DNA from: Mycobacterium sp. ELW1
GTDB lineage: Bacteria; Actinomycetota; Actinomycetes; Mycobacteriales; Mycobacteriaceae
Assembly (NCBI RefSeq): GCF_008329905.1
Contig: NZ_CP032155.1
Coordinates: 310,001 to 374,000 of the forward strand
Reading direction: 5' to 3'
Length of the DNA: 64,000 nucleotides
Each line of letters starts with the position of its first letter. The first letter of the stretch is position 1. The position numbers and the translations under genes were made by a program. Shown here one piece after another: positions 17,533 through 26,529 of the stretch. Under the pieces are notes generated by a model that was not told where the DNA came from, ran no database searches, and was given only the letters and a program-made list of their open reading frames with translations.

Positions 17533-18367
17533 CTATCTCAATGGGGCCTGGGCGGCGGGCGCCATGCCGATGCTGGCCATCTACTCGCTGCCGAACCGCG
17601 ACTGCGGAAGTTTCGCGGCGGGCGGGTTCGGCTCGGGTGACGCCTACCGCGGGTGGATCGACCGCGTCGCCTCCCAGATCGGCGGCGGCCCGGTGACGAT
17701 CATCCTGGAACCGGACGCCCTGGACATGGCTGACTGCCTGTCGGGCAGCGCGCGTCAGGAACGCTTCGACCTGATCCGCTACGGCGTGGACACGCTGACC
17801 CGCAATCCCGCCGCCGCCGTGTACGTCGACGCCGGTCACTCGCGGTGGCTGCCCGCCGACGAGATCGCCAACCGGCTCAACCAGGTGGGTATCGAAAAAG
17901 CCCGCGGCTTCAGCCTGAACGTCTCCAACTTCTTCACCACCGATGAGGAAATCGGTTACGGCGAAGCGATTTCCGGCATGACCGGCGGAAAGCCGTATGT
18001 CATCGACACCTCTCGCAACGGCAACGGACCGGCCGACGGCGAACTGTATTGGTGCAATCCGAGCGGTCGGGCGCTGGGCGTCCAGCCCACCACCAATACC
18101 GGGAACGGCCACATCGACGCGTTCCTGTGGGTGAAGCGTCCGGGTGACTCCGACGGGTCCTGCGGACGGGGCGATCCGGGCCCGGGCCACTTCGTGAACT
18201 CGTTCGCGATCGAGCTGGCCCGCAACGCCGGACACTGACGCCCGGGCAAACCCCTGCGCACCGCGGGATTCGCTGGGCACGACTGAATCTCGATTCGGCC
18301 AGCAAAGCAGTGAACATTCCCAAGAATTTGTCGTTTCAGAAAGTGTCAGCGGGGTACGCTTCGCGCC

Positions 18368-19564
18368 ATGACGGTTAGACCGTGGACGACGGCCCGCTGG
18401 CTGATGCAGGCGGGTCCGGCCGACTATCTGATGGCGATGAGCATGGCGTCGGCCCAGCTGCCGGTAGTCGGCAAGCATCTCGAACCGCTGGGTGCGCTGA
18501 GCGCGATGAGTGTCTGGGGCGCCAAGCAGATGCCCGAGCTCCTCGGCGCGGCCGCCAAGTCGTGGCTGGCGCCCGACGCCGGCCGGGTGCGGCGGGTCCA
18601 GCGGGAGAGCACCCGGCAGGTCTCCGAAGCCGGCTTGCGCGGTGTGGTCCTGCCCGAGGACCTGCAGATCGACTGGCCGAAGCCCGACACCAAGCCGCCG
18701 GTTGCCAGAGCGCTGGAGCACCGTAAGCATCTCTACCGTTCGTCGGTGCGCTACGGCGATCACCCGACCCAGGTTCTCGATGTCTGGCGCCGCAAGGACC
18801 TGCCCGCCGAGCCCGCGCCGGTGCTCGTGTTCGTCCCGGGTGGCGCGTGGGTGCACGGCAGCCGCATCCTGCAGGGCTACGCGCTGATGTCGCACCTGGC
18901 CGCGCAGGGCTGGGTGTGCCTGTCCGTGGAGTACCGCGTCGCACCGCACCACCCGTGGCCGCAACACATCCACGACGTCAAGGCCGCGATCGCCTGGGCC
19001 CGCGCCAATGTCGACCGGTTCGGGGGTGACCGTGACTTCGTTGCCGTCGCCGGGTGTTCGGCCGGCGGCCACCTGGCCGCGCTGGCCGGGCTCACCATCG
19101 ACGACCCCGAGTTCCAGGAGCACCTGCCGGAGGGTTCCGACACCGCCGTCGATGCCGTGGTGGGCATCTATGGCCGGTACGACTGGGAAGACCGCTCGAC
19201 GCCGGAACGCACCCGGTTCGTCGACTTCCTCGAGCGCGTGGTGGTCAACAAGAAGCAGAGCAAGCACGGCGACGTGTTCCGCAAGGCCTCACCGATCGCG
19301 CGGATCCATCCCAAGGCGCCGCCGTTCCTGGTGGTGCACGGCTCCGGCGACAGTGTGATTCCCGTCGCGCAGGCCCAGAGCTTCGTCGAGCGGTTGCGTG
19401 GGGTGTCCCATTCGCCGGTCGGATATGTCGAATTGCCCGGTGCCGGACACGGTTTCGACATGACCGACGGTGCCCGCACCGGGTCGGTGTCTACCGCAAT
19501 CGGCCTGTTCCTCAATCGGATTCACCGCGACCGCGCGGCGATGTCCACCAAAGAGGTCATCTGA
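18368..19564 (+). CDS. lipC: Alpha/beta-hydrolase esterase, LipC-like
   Basis: 398 residues, close to the length I recall for M. tuberculosis LipC (Rv0220), and followed by the same WS/DGAT neighbour. The catalytic elements are the oxyanion region VPGGAWVHGS, the nucleophile elbow AGCSAGGH, the acid in HGSGDSVIPV and His in GAGHGFDM. LipC is a cell-surface esterase acting on short acyl chains; no clear signal peptide is visible here. The 129-base upstream gap contains only a short inverted repeat GAATC-TC-GATTC. Confidence 0.85.
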   Translation: MTVRPWTTARWLMQAGPADYLMAMSMASAQLPVVGKHLEPLGALSAMSVWGAKQMPELLGAAAKSWLAPDAGRVRRVQRESTRQVSEAGLRGVVLPEDLQIDWPKPDTKPPVARALEHRKHLYRSSVRYGDHPTQVLDVWRRKDLPAEPAPVLVFVPGGAWVHGSRILQGYALMSHLAAQGWVCLSVEYRVAPHHPWPQHIHDVKAAIAWARANVDRFGGDRDFVAVAGCSAGGHLAALAGLTIDDPEFQEHLPEGSDTAVDAVVGIYGRYDWEDRSTPERTRFVDFLERVVVNKKQSKHGDVFRKASPIARIHPKAPPFLVVHGSGDSVIPVAQAQSFVERLRGVSHSPVGYVELPGAGHGFDMTDGARTGSVSTAIGLFLNRIHRDRAAMSTKEVI

Positions 19565-19621
19565 GACCTACTCGGCTGTATCGTCCCGATCGGGACGGGG
19601 CAGGGGCGGAGAGGCACACGG

Positions 19622-21040
19622 ATGAAGAGATTGCGTGGCTGGGATGCCGTGCTGTTGTACAGCGAGGCGCCCAATGTGCACATGCACACCCTCAAGGTGG
19701 CGATCATCGAACTGCAGGACATCGGCGACCGCACCTTCGGTGTCGAAGAGTTCCGTCAGGTGATCCGGGGCAGGCTCTACAAGCTCGACCCGTTCCGCTA
19801 TCAACTGGTGAACATCCCCTTCAAGTTTCACCACCCGATGTGGCGGGAGAACTGCGACGTCGACCTCAACTACCACATTCGCCCGTGGCGGGTGAAGGAG
19901 CCGGGTGGGCGTCGCGAACTGGATGAGGCGATCGGCGAGATCGCCAGCACCCCGCTGGACCGGGACCGCCCACTGTGGGAGATGTACTTCGTCGAAGGTC
20001 TCGCCAACGGGCGTATCGCCGTTGTCGGCAAGATCCACCACGCGCTGGCCGATGGTGTTGCCTCCGGGAACCTGATGGCGCGCGGGATGGATCTGCAGAG
20101 CGGTCCCGACCCGGACCAGGATTTCTCGACCGATCCCTCACCCCGGCGCGGTGAGCTGGTGCGCTCGGCGTTCGCCGACCATTTCCGGCAGATCGCCAAG
20201 CTGCCCGGTGTCATCAAGTACACCGCCGACGGTATGGCCCGGGTGCGCCGCAGCAGCCGCAAGCTGTCGCCCGAGCTGACCATGCCCTTCACCCCGCCGC
20301 CGTCCTTCCTCAACCACATGCTCACCCCCGAACGACGGTTCGCCACAGCAACTTTGGCGCTCGCCGAAGTCAAAGAGACGAGCAAGCTCCTCGGCGTCAC
20401 GATCAATGACATGGTGCTGGCCACCGCGGCAGGCGCTCTGCGCACGCTGCTGCTGCGCTACGACGGGGTGGCCGATCACCCGCTGCTGGCGTCGGTGCCG
20501 GTGAGCTTCAACTTCGACCCCGATCGGGTGTCGGGCAATTACTTCACCGGCATGATGGTGGCCGTTCCGGTCGATGTCGCCGATCCGCTGGAGCGGGTGC
20601 GGCAGACTCACGACGCCGCGGTGCTGGCCAAGGAGAGCCATCAGCTCATCGGGCCGGAACTGATCAGCCGGTGGTCCACCTACCTGCCGCCGGCGCCGGC
20701 CCAAGCGCTGTTCAAATGGTTGTCCACCAAGGACGGCCAGAACAAGGTGCTGAATCTGCCGATCTCCAATGTGCCCGGCCCGCGTGAACACGGCCGGGTC
20801 GGCGGCGCGCTGGTCACCGAGATCTACTCGGTCGGCCCGCTGACCACCGGCAGCGGGATGAACATCACCGTGTGGAGCTATGTCGACCAGCTCAACATCT
20901 CGGTGCTCACCGACAGCATCACCGTCGGCGACCCGCACGAGGTCACCGAGGCGATGCTGGCGGCCTTCTCCGAGATACGGGTGGCGGCAGGACTTTCCGG
21001 CGAGCTGGCGGTCGTGGAGACCGCCATGGCACAGGCCTAG
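19622..21040 (+). CDS. WS/DGAT wax ester synthase/diacylglycerol acyltransferase (Rv0221-like)
   Basis: 472 residues. The catalytic HHxxxDG motif is present as KIHHALADGVASG (about residues 139-151), preceded by the family block PLWEMYFVEGLANGR; the second conserved block is LPISNVPGPREHG near residue 380. These enzymes esterify fatty alcohols or diacylglycerol with acyl-CoA to make storage lipid. It lies 57 bases after lipC on the same strand, and its stop overlaps the convergent DUF4436 gene by 4 bases. Confidence 0.9.
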   Translation: MKRLRGWDAVLLYSEAPNVHMHTLKVAIIELQDIGDRTFGVEEFRQVIRGRLYKLDPFRYQLVNIPFKFHHPMWRENCDVDLNYHIRPWRVKEPGGRRELDEAIGEIASTPLDRDRPLWEMYFVEGLANGRIAVVGKIHHALADGVASGNLMARGMDLQSGPDPDQDFSTDPSPRRGELVRSAFADHFRQIAKLPGVIKYTADGMARVRRSSRKLSPELTMPFTPPPSFLNHMLTPERRFATATLALAEVKETSKLLGVTINDMVLATAAGALRTLLLRYDGVADHPLLASVPVSFNFDPDRVSGNYFTGMMVAVPVDVADPLERVRQTHDAAVLAKESHQLIGPELISRWSTYLPPAPAQALFKWLSTKDGQNKVLNLPISNVPGPREHGRVGGALVTEIYSVGPLTTGSGMNITVWSYVDQLNISVLTDSITVGDPHEVTEAMLAAFSEIRVAAGLSGELAVVETAMAQA

Positions 21041-21978
21041 CGCCGCTCCATAATCACCGTCGAGGTGTCCTCGGACGGAGTCTCGTCCAGCACCTCGGTG
21101 GGGGTGCTCTCGGCGATCTCTATCTTTCGCTGGTGCCGGAAGCCGATGATGATGCTGGAGATCAGCGAAATCGAGATCACGGCCTCGGCGATGAAGAACG
21201 ACCCGAAGTCGATGATCGAACCGATCGGCGGACTGCCGGGCACCGCATTGCGCAGCGGGATCAACGCGAAGAGAATGGCCGCCATCATCGAGCAGGCCGG
21301 GAAGACCAGACCGCGCCGCCAATTCAGGATGTAGAAGGCGGCCACCACCGCACCGATCGCCAGGCCGAGCATCAGCACCATGATGAACACCGCGAAGATG
21401 ATCGTGGGCATGCTGCGGTGCAGGCCGAGATTCACCAGCACGCCGCCGCTCTGGGCGGTGCCCGCGGAGGTTCTGAGCCCGAAGAACGGGTCGGTGTTGA
21501 TCACGGTGAGAGCAACCGGAACATTGTTTCCGTCAGCGCCGTAGACGTGGACTTCCAGCCGTCCGGAGTACCGGTCGAACGGATAGTCGGTGACCGCGCC
21601 GTCCACACCGACCTTCTGATCGATGTCCGGCGCGGGATTACCGGCCTTGATGTCCGCCTTCCAGTTACCGATCGCGGCCGTCGTCAGCGTCACGTCCTGG
21701 GCGAAGTTGCCGTCCGGGTCGGCAAGCGTTCCGCTGGGTGCCACATCGACGATGGTCACCGAAAGTTGTTGTGTCGCTGAGTCCACCTTCGTTATCCAGG
21801 CGGTGACGTTGACCCGGTCCGGATTGCTCGCGTCGCCGAAGTAACTTTCCTGGTCGGTGTTGTTCCGGCTGGTGAGATACCCCGCGACACTTGCCGCGAT
21901 CACCGCCACCAGCAGCGCCGAGGCGATGATCACTCGACGCAGGCCGACATCGCGGACGCGTCGGATGTGCTTACGCAT
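21037..21978 (-). CDS. DUF4436 membrane protein
   Basis: 313 residues. One N-terminal transmembrane segment (VIIASALLVAVIAASVAGYL), an exported beta-rich domain of about 160 residues, then three or four further membrane segments beginning TIIFAVFIMVLMLGLAIGAV, and a charged cytoplasmic tail. The pattern fits the DUF4436 family of actinobacterial membrane proteins of unknown function. Its ATG overlaps the stop of lipO by 8 bases, so it closes the PlsC-like/fadD12/lipO operon. Confidence 0.72.
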   Translation of the reverse strand: MRKHIRRVRDVGLRRVIIASALLVAVIAASVAGYLTSRNNTDQESYFGDASNPDRVNVTAWITKVDSATQQLSVTIVDVAPSGTLADPDGNFAQDVTLTTAAIGNWKADIKAGNPAPDIDQKVGVDGAVTDYPFDRYSGRLEVHVYGADGNNVPVALTVINTDPFFGLRTSAGTAQSGGVLVNLGLHRSMPTIIFAVFIMVLMLGLAIGAVVAAFYILNWRRGLVFPACSMMAAILFALIPLRNAVPGSPPIGSIIDFGSFFIAEAVISISLISSIIIGFRHQRKIEIAESTPTEVLDETPSEDTSTVIMERR

Positions 21979-23257
21979 GCTCCCCCTTGTTCATCCACTT
22001 CGCGTATACCCAGGACAGGAACTGTCCGACCGCTTCGGCGGACTGATGCGCCCGCGGCGAGGAGAAGATGTCGAAGGCGTGTTGCGCGCCCGGCAATTCG
22101 GCATAGAGCACCGGCGCTTGCGACACCTTGCGGAATTCGCCGACGAAATCCCGCGCCTCATCGACCGGGATCACCGAATCGTGCTCGCCGTGCAAGACGA
22201 AGAACGGTGGTGCATCAGCGCGCAACCGCCGGATCGGTGATGCGGCGGTGTAGATCTCGCGGAACCTGGTGAACTGCCGTTTGACGACGAGGCGCTCGAG
22301 GTAGCCGATGAACTCGCGGCGGCCGTTGCCGTGCGTGGTGTACCAGTCGTAGCGGCCGTACACCGGGACCGCGGCCACCACCGAGGTGTCGGCGTCGGTG
22401 AACCCAGGCTGGTACTCCGGGTCGTTGGGAGTCAGGGCCGCCAATGCCGCCAAATGTCCGCCGGCCGAACCACCGGTGATGGCAACGAAATTGGGGTCGC
22501 CGCCGTAGTCGGCGATGTTCTCCTTGATCCAGGCCAGCACACGCTTGACGTCGACGATGTGGTCCGGCCAGGTGTGTGCCGGGCTGACCCGGTAGTTCAT
22601 CGCCACACAGATCCAGCCGCGGTCGGCGAGGTGGCTCATCAGCGGGTAGGCCTGCGGGCGGCGCCAGCCGATCGCCCACGCGCCACCGGGAACCTCGAGC
22701 AGCACCGGCGCCTTACCCTCGCGGGGCAGGTCGCGGCTGCGCCACACGTCGGCCAGATTGGCGCGGCCGTGTGGCCCGTAGCTGATCGTGCTCGTCTTGT
22801 CGACGAAACGTCGCCGCGACCAGGTGGTCCGCCATGCGGTGGGCCGCCCCGACGCGGACGGTGTGCCCGGCAAGGTTTCCAGAACGTCGGTGAAGTCCGC
22901 GCCGAGTCCCTCGACCAGCGCGTCACGCAACACCGGTCGTGGTGTGGTCACGTTGCGGCGCTGGATCGCCAGCAAGAACAGCCACGACGCGGAAGTCAGC
23001 GCAAGGGCGGCGACACCGCGCCGGCCGCGGAAGTCGCCGCGCAGCCCGCGTCGCGCCGCATCGAGGACGGAGCCGCCCAGGTAGAGCATCGGCACTTCCG
23101 AGGTGGGCCAGCCGAACGAGAAGACTGCCAGCGTCTTGTAGCCTTGGCGTCCCAGGGGGCGAAATCCGTTGGCGGCATTGGCCACTTCGACGATCGCGCG
23201 CCCCAGGGGGCGCGGGCGCCGCAGCTCAGCCGTCAGCCGTGTGAGCGATGAGTTCAT
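21971..23257 (-). CDS. lipO: Alpha/beta-hydrolase esterase, LipO-like
   Basis: 428 residues. The N-terminal 110 residues include hydrophobic stretches (KTLAVFSFGWP; ALALTSASWLFLLAI) suggesting membrane association. The catalytic part has EVPGGAWAIGW, the elbow TGGSAGGHLAA, acid HGEHDSVIPV and His GAQHAFDIF. It overlaps the fadD12-like gene by 32 bases. The order acyltransferase, FadD12, LipO mirrors Rv1428c-Rv1427c-Rv1426c as I recall it, which supports the name. The start ATG at 23257 is the first available and could be slightly too long. Confidence 0.8.
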   Translation of the reverse strand: MNSSLTRLTAELRRPRPLGRAIVEVANAANGFRPLGRQGYKTLAVFSFGWPTSEVPMLYLGGSVLDAARRGLRGDFRGRRGVAALALTSASWLFLLAIQRRNVTTPRPVLRDALVEGLGADFTDVLETLPGTPSASGRPTAWRTTWSRRRFVDKTSTISYGPHGRANLADVWRSRDLPREGKAPVLLEVPGGAWAIGWRRPQAYPLMSHLADRGWICVAMNYRVSPAHTWPDHIVDVKRVLAWIKENIADYGGDPNFVAITGGSAGGHLAALAALTPNDPEYQPGFTDADTSVVAAVPVYGRYDWYTTHGNGRREFIGYLERLVVKRQFTRFREIYTAASPIRRLRADAPPFFVLHGEHDSVIPVDEARDFVGEFRKVSQAPVLYAELPGAQHAFDIFSSPRAHQSAEAVGQFLSWVYAKWMNKGEHA

Positions 23258-24851
23258 TACGCAGGATTTTGCCAGTGCTTCCGCGTGGCAGTTCGCTCAG
23301 GATGGTGATCTCCCGCGGAACCTTATAGTTGGCCAAGTTCTCCCGGACATGCGCTTTCAGGTCGTCAGGGGTCGCGGTCGCGCCGTCGGTGAGCACCACG
23401 AACGCCACCAGTCGCTGGCCGAACTGTTCGTCGTCGACACCGAGCACGGTGGCTTCGGCCACCTCCTCGTGCGCGGCCAGCGTCTTCTCCACCTCGATCG
23501 GGTACACGTTCTCACCGCCGGAGACGATCATCTCGTCGTCGCGGCCCACCACGAACAGCCGGCCCGCGTCGTCGAGGCGGCCGATGTCGCCCGACGACAT
23601 GAAGCCGTCGTGAAAGTCCTTGGTGTTGCCCGAGGTGTAGCCGTCGAACTGGGTGGAGTTCTTCACGAAGATCCGCCCGACCTCGCCGGTGGGAACGGTG
23701 TTGAACTCGTCGTCGTAGATCCGGATCTCGGTACCCACGGCCGGCTTTCCCGCCGTATCGGGTGCGGCCCGCAGATCGGTCGGGGTCGCGGTGGCGATCA
23801 TGCCCGCTTCGGTGGCGTTGTAATTGTTGTAGATGACGTCGCCGAACTCGTCCATGAACTTGGTGACGACGTCGGGCCGCATCCGTGATCCCGAGCAGGC
23901 CGCGAACCGCAGAGTGCGTCCGCTGTACTTCGCGCGAACGTCATCGGGGAGGTCCATGATGCGGTCGAACATCACCGGGACCACACACAATCCGGTGGCC
24001 TTGTATTGGTCGACGAGGGCCAGCGTCGCCTCCGGGTCGAACTTGCGCCGGGTCACCACGGTGCATGCCATCGCCGAGGCGAACACCAGCTGCGAGAAGC
24101 CCCAGGCGTGGAACATCGGGGCGACCACCACCGTGGTCTCGCCCAGCCGCCACGGCGTTCGGCTCAGGATCGCGATGAGATTGCTCGCCCCGCCGCCGGA
24201 GTGCTTGGCGCCCTTGGGAGTTCCGGTGGTACCGGACGTGAGCAGGATGAGCTTGCTCTTGCGCTCGGTCTTGGTGGCGTGCTGGCCGGCGTGCGCTTCG
24301 ATCAGCTTTTCGACGGTGGGCGCCTGTGTCGGCTTATCGGTCCAGGCCAGGATGCGGACGGCGTGCGGGCGGTCGGCCACCGCACGGTCCACCGATTCGG
24401 TGAACTCCTCGTCGTAGATCACGACGTCGGCGTGTTCGCGGTTGACCACCTCGGCCAGCGCCGGGCCGGCGAACGAGGTGTTGAGCAGCAGCACGTCGGC
24501 GCCGATGCGGGTGGCCGCGATCAGCGACTCGACGAACCCGCGGTGGTTGCGGGCCATGATGCCGACTACCTCGGGTGCTCCGCCGGGCAGCTGCTGCAGC
24601 GCGGCGGCCAGGGCATGCGCCCGCTGGTCGAGTTCGCGCCACGTCAGGGTGCCCAGTTCGTCGATCAGACCGGGGCTGTCGGGGCGGCGGGCTGCGGCCG
24701 TCGCGAACCCGGTGGCGATCGACAACCCCTCGGCGCGCGCGGCGTTCACCATCGCGACCGTCCGGTCCGGACGCATCGGCGTCAGGAAGCCGGCCTTGGC
24801 CAGCGTGACGACGGCGTCGCCGACGGACGTCAGCCGGGACAGCAGGTCCAT
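23226..24851 (-). CDS. fadD12: Long-chain acyl-CoA synthetase, FadD12-like
   Basis: 541 residues, complete ANL enzyme. Motifs are the P-loop LTSGTTGTPKGAKH, the adenylation motif YNNYNATEAGMIA, SSGDIGRLDDAGRLFVVGRD and the C-terminal lysine region GSTGKILRNELI. It activates fatty acids to acyl-CoA, supplying the adjoining acyltransferase. Its ATG shares one base with the stop of the PlsC-like gene, so translation is coupled. Confidence 0.87.
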   Translation of the reverse strand: MDLLSRLTSVGDAVVTLAKAGFLTPMRPDRTVAMVNAARAEGLSIATGFATAAARRPDSPGLIDELGTLTWRELDQRAHALAAALQQLPGGAPEVVGIMARNHRGFVESLIAATRIGADVLLLNTSFAGPALAEVVNREHADVVIYDEEFTESVDRAVADRPHAVRILAWTDKPTQAPTVEKLIEAHAGQHATKTERKSKLILLTSGTTGTPKGAKHSGGGASNLIAILSRTPWRLGETTVVVAPMFHAWGFSQLVFASAMACTVVTRRKFDPEATLALVDQYKATGLCVVPVMFDRIMDLPDDVRAKYSGRTLRFAACSGSRMRPDVVTKFMDEFGDVIYNNYNATEAGMIATATPTDLRAAPDTAGKPAVGTEIRIYDDEFNTVPTGEVGRIFVKNSTQFDGYTSGNTKDFHDGFMSSGDIGRLDDAGRLFVVGRDDEMIVSGGENVYPIEVEKTLAAHEEVAEATVLGVDDEQFGQRLVAFVVLTDGATATPDDLKAHVRENLANYKVPREITILSELPRGSTGKILRNELIAHTADG

Positions 24852-25657
24852 CAGCCGATCACCGGAAGGCGACGTTCGGAGGCCAGTTCGTCCAGCGCCC
24901 GTTGCATGACTCCCCGCACATAGGCGTCGACGGCGTGGATGTCGGGGTCCTCGCCGAACTGCTCGGTGATGTGGATCGGCTCGAGCACCCGGACGACGAT
25001 CTTGGTGGGCAGCGGCACGTTCAGCGGAACGACGGCGCTCAACCCGAACGGGAAACCGAACGAGATGGGCAGGATCTTCGCCCGCAACAGCTTGTCCAGC
25101 CGCAGCGCCTTGGCAACGCCGGTGCCGCGGGTGAGGAAGATCTGGCTCTCCTGGCCGCCGATCGCGACCGAGGGCACGATGGGCACCCCGGCGTTGATCG
25201 CGGCCTTCACGTAGCCGGTGCGGCCGTCGAAGTCGATCTTGTTCTGGGCCAGCGTCGGCCGATAGACGTCGTAGTCGCCGCCAGGGAACACCACCACCAC
25301 GCCACCGGAGCGCAGAGCCTCGTCGGCGTTCTCGTGATTGGCCCGGATGAAGCCGTTGCGCTTGAAGAAGCCGGCGGTGGGACCGGTCAAGACCAGGTCG
25401 TGGCTCAGCGTGTAGACCGGCCGGTCATAGCCGAAATGCTCGTAGAAGCCGAGTGCGAAGACCGGCACGTCCATCGCGAACAGGCCGCCGGAATGGTTGG
25501 ACACCACCAGCGCTCCGCCGGCCGGGAAGGTGTCCAAGCCGCGGACCTCGCTGCGGTGGTAGAGCTTGAGGAACGGACGCAGCACCCCCATCGTCTTTTC
25601 GACCAGGCCCGGATCCCACTTCGCCGTCTCCGTGGGTGTCACGTCGTCGGTGCTCAC
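24851..25657 (-). CDS. PlsC-type lysophospholipid/glycerol acyltransferase (Rv1428c-like)
   Basis: 268 residues from GTG at 25657. The acyltransferase block I is VVSNHSGGLFAMD (an N-H-x4 variant of the usual NHxxxxD), block II lies around FIRANHENADEAL, block III is VVVFPGGDYDVYRP and block IV VPIVPSVAIGG. It probably transfers acyl chains from CoA to a glycerol-phosphate or related acceptor at the inner membrane. It heads the operon with fadD12, lipO and DUF4436 and is divergent from echA1 across a KstR-type site. Confidence 0.82.
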   Translation of the reverse strand: MSTDDVTPTETAKWDPGLVEKTMGVLRPFLKLYHRSEVRGLDTFPAGGALVVSNHSGGLFAMDVPVFALGFYEHFGYDRPVYTLSHDLVLTGPTAGFFKRNGFIRANHENADEALRSGGVVVVFPGGDYDVYRPTLAQNKIDFDGRTGYVKAAINAGVPIVPSVAIGGQESQIFLTRGTGVAKALRLDKLLRAKILPISFGFPFGLSAVVPLNVPLPTKIVVRVLEPIHITEQFGEDPDIHAVDAYVRGVMQRALDELASERRLPVIG

Positions 25658-25673
25658 ACATCCTCCTAGGAAT

Positions 25674-25687
25674 TGGAACGTGTTCTA
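25674..25687 (+). promoter_or_regulatory. KstR-type operator (TGGAACGTGTTCTA)
   Basis: Exact match to T-N2-AAC-N2-GTT-N2-A, the published binding motif of the TetR repressor KstR that controls sterol and lipid catabolism in mycobacteria. It sits in the 88-bp gap between the divergent PlsC-like/fadD12/lipO operon and echA1, 17 bp from the former start and 58 bp from the latter. Confidence 0.65.
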
Positions 25688-25745
25688 GTTTTGATGGTAC
25701 CGGGCTGTCCGCGCTCGCCGTACCTCGATAGTTACCATTGCGGAC

Positions 25746-26528
25746 GTGACTGAAAACGCCGTTACCGAAGAGCCCGCCGTCCTCACCGAGCGCCGCGGCC
25801 GAATTCTGATCATCACCATCAACCGGCCGAAGGCCAAGAACGCCGTGAACGCCGCGGTCAGCAATGGTCTGGCCGCCGCGATGGACGAGCTCGACGACGA
25901 CGCCGGCCTGTCCGTCGGCATCGTCACCGGGGCCGGCGGTTCGTTCTGCGCGGGCATGGACCTCAAGGCGTTCGCCCGCGGGGAGAACGTGGTGGCCGAG
26001 GGCCGTGGCCTGGGCTTCACCGAGCGTCCGCCGCTCAAGCCGCTGATCGCCGCGGTCGAGGGGTACGCGCTGGCCGGCGGGACGGAGCTGGCGCTGGCCA
26101 CCGACCTGATCGTGGCGGCCAACGACTCGGCGTTCGGCATCCCGGAGGTCAAGCGTGGCCTGGTGGCCGGCGGCGGCGGCCTGCTCCGGTTGCCGCAGCG
26201 CATTCCGTATCAGATCGCAATGGAGTTGGCGCTGACCGGTGAGAACCTGTCCGCGGTGCGCGCCCACGAGCTGGGCCTGGTCAACGCGCTGGCCGAGCCG
26301 GGGCACGCGCTCGATGCGGCGATCGAGCTGGCCGAGCGCATCACCGTCAACGGCCCGCTGGCCGTGGCCGCCACCAAGCGGATCATCACCGAGTCGCGCG
26401 GCTGGTCGCCCGAGGAACAGTGGAAGAAGCAGGCGAAGATCATGATGCCGGTCTTCGGGTCGAAGGACGCCCAGGAGGGCGCGATCGCGTTCGCCGAGAA
26501 GCGGGCCCCGAACTGGACGGGCAGCTGA
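25746..26528 (+). CDS. echA1: Enoyl-CoA hydratase EchA1
   Basis: 260 residues, standard crotonase length. The start codon at 25746 is GTG (TENAVTEEP follows). Oxyanion-hole segments are GAGGSFCAGMDLKAF and VEGYALAGGTELALATDL; the catalytic-glutamate loops correspond to GIPEVKRGLVAGGGGLLRL; the C-terminal helical domain is present (EGAIAFAEKRAPNW). It hydrates trans-2-enoyl-CoA in beta-oxidation. The sequence closely resembles what I remember of Rv0222. It ends one base before the convergent fadE gene. Confidence 0.9.
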   Translation: MTENAVTEEPAVLTERRGRILIITINRPKAKNAVNAAVSNGLAAAMDELDDDAGLSVGIVTGAGGSFCAGMDLKAFARGENVVAEGRGLGFTERPPLKPLIAAVEGYALAGGTELALATDLIVAANDSAFGIPEVKRGLVAGGGGLLRLPQRIPYQIAMELALTGENLSAVRAHELGLVNALAEPGHALDAAIELAERITVNGPLAVAATKRIITESRGWSPEEQWKKQAKIMMPVFGSKDAQEGAIAFAEKRAPNWTGS

Positions 26529-26529
26529 G

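Larger units (their letters stand above)
17081..18238 (+). pseudogene. Glycoside hydrolase family 6 (CelA1-like cellulase), broken by duplication plus GC-only filler
   Basis: The N-terminal part has a signal-type hydrophobic segment (WIAPFLTLAVVAGLVLSTA) and the GH6 lead FYVDPNSAAMRA. The C-terminal part has AMPMLAIYSLPNRDCGSFAAGG, the catalytic-acid region IILEPDALDMADC and YVDAGHSRWLPADEIANRL. Between them the frame reads into a stop at 17354-17356, followed by 121 bp of almost pure G/C and a second copy of 51 bp. Both copies have five C where six would keep the N-terminal frame through TPQAYFID, so the net excess is 171 bp. If this is an assembly fault, the gene is intact and encodes a secreted or membrane-anchored endoglucanase of about 330 residues. 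Confidence 0.8.

Noticed and set aside
17324..19267. 647-codon minus-strand open frame crossing the GC filler
   Set aside because: It is antisense to both the GH6 part and lipC and depends on the suspect 121-bp block.
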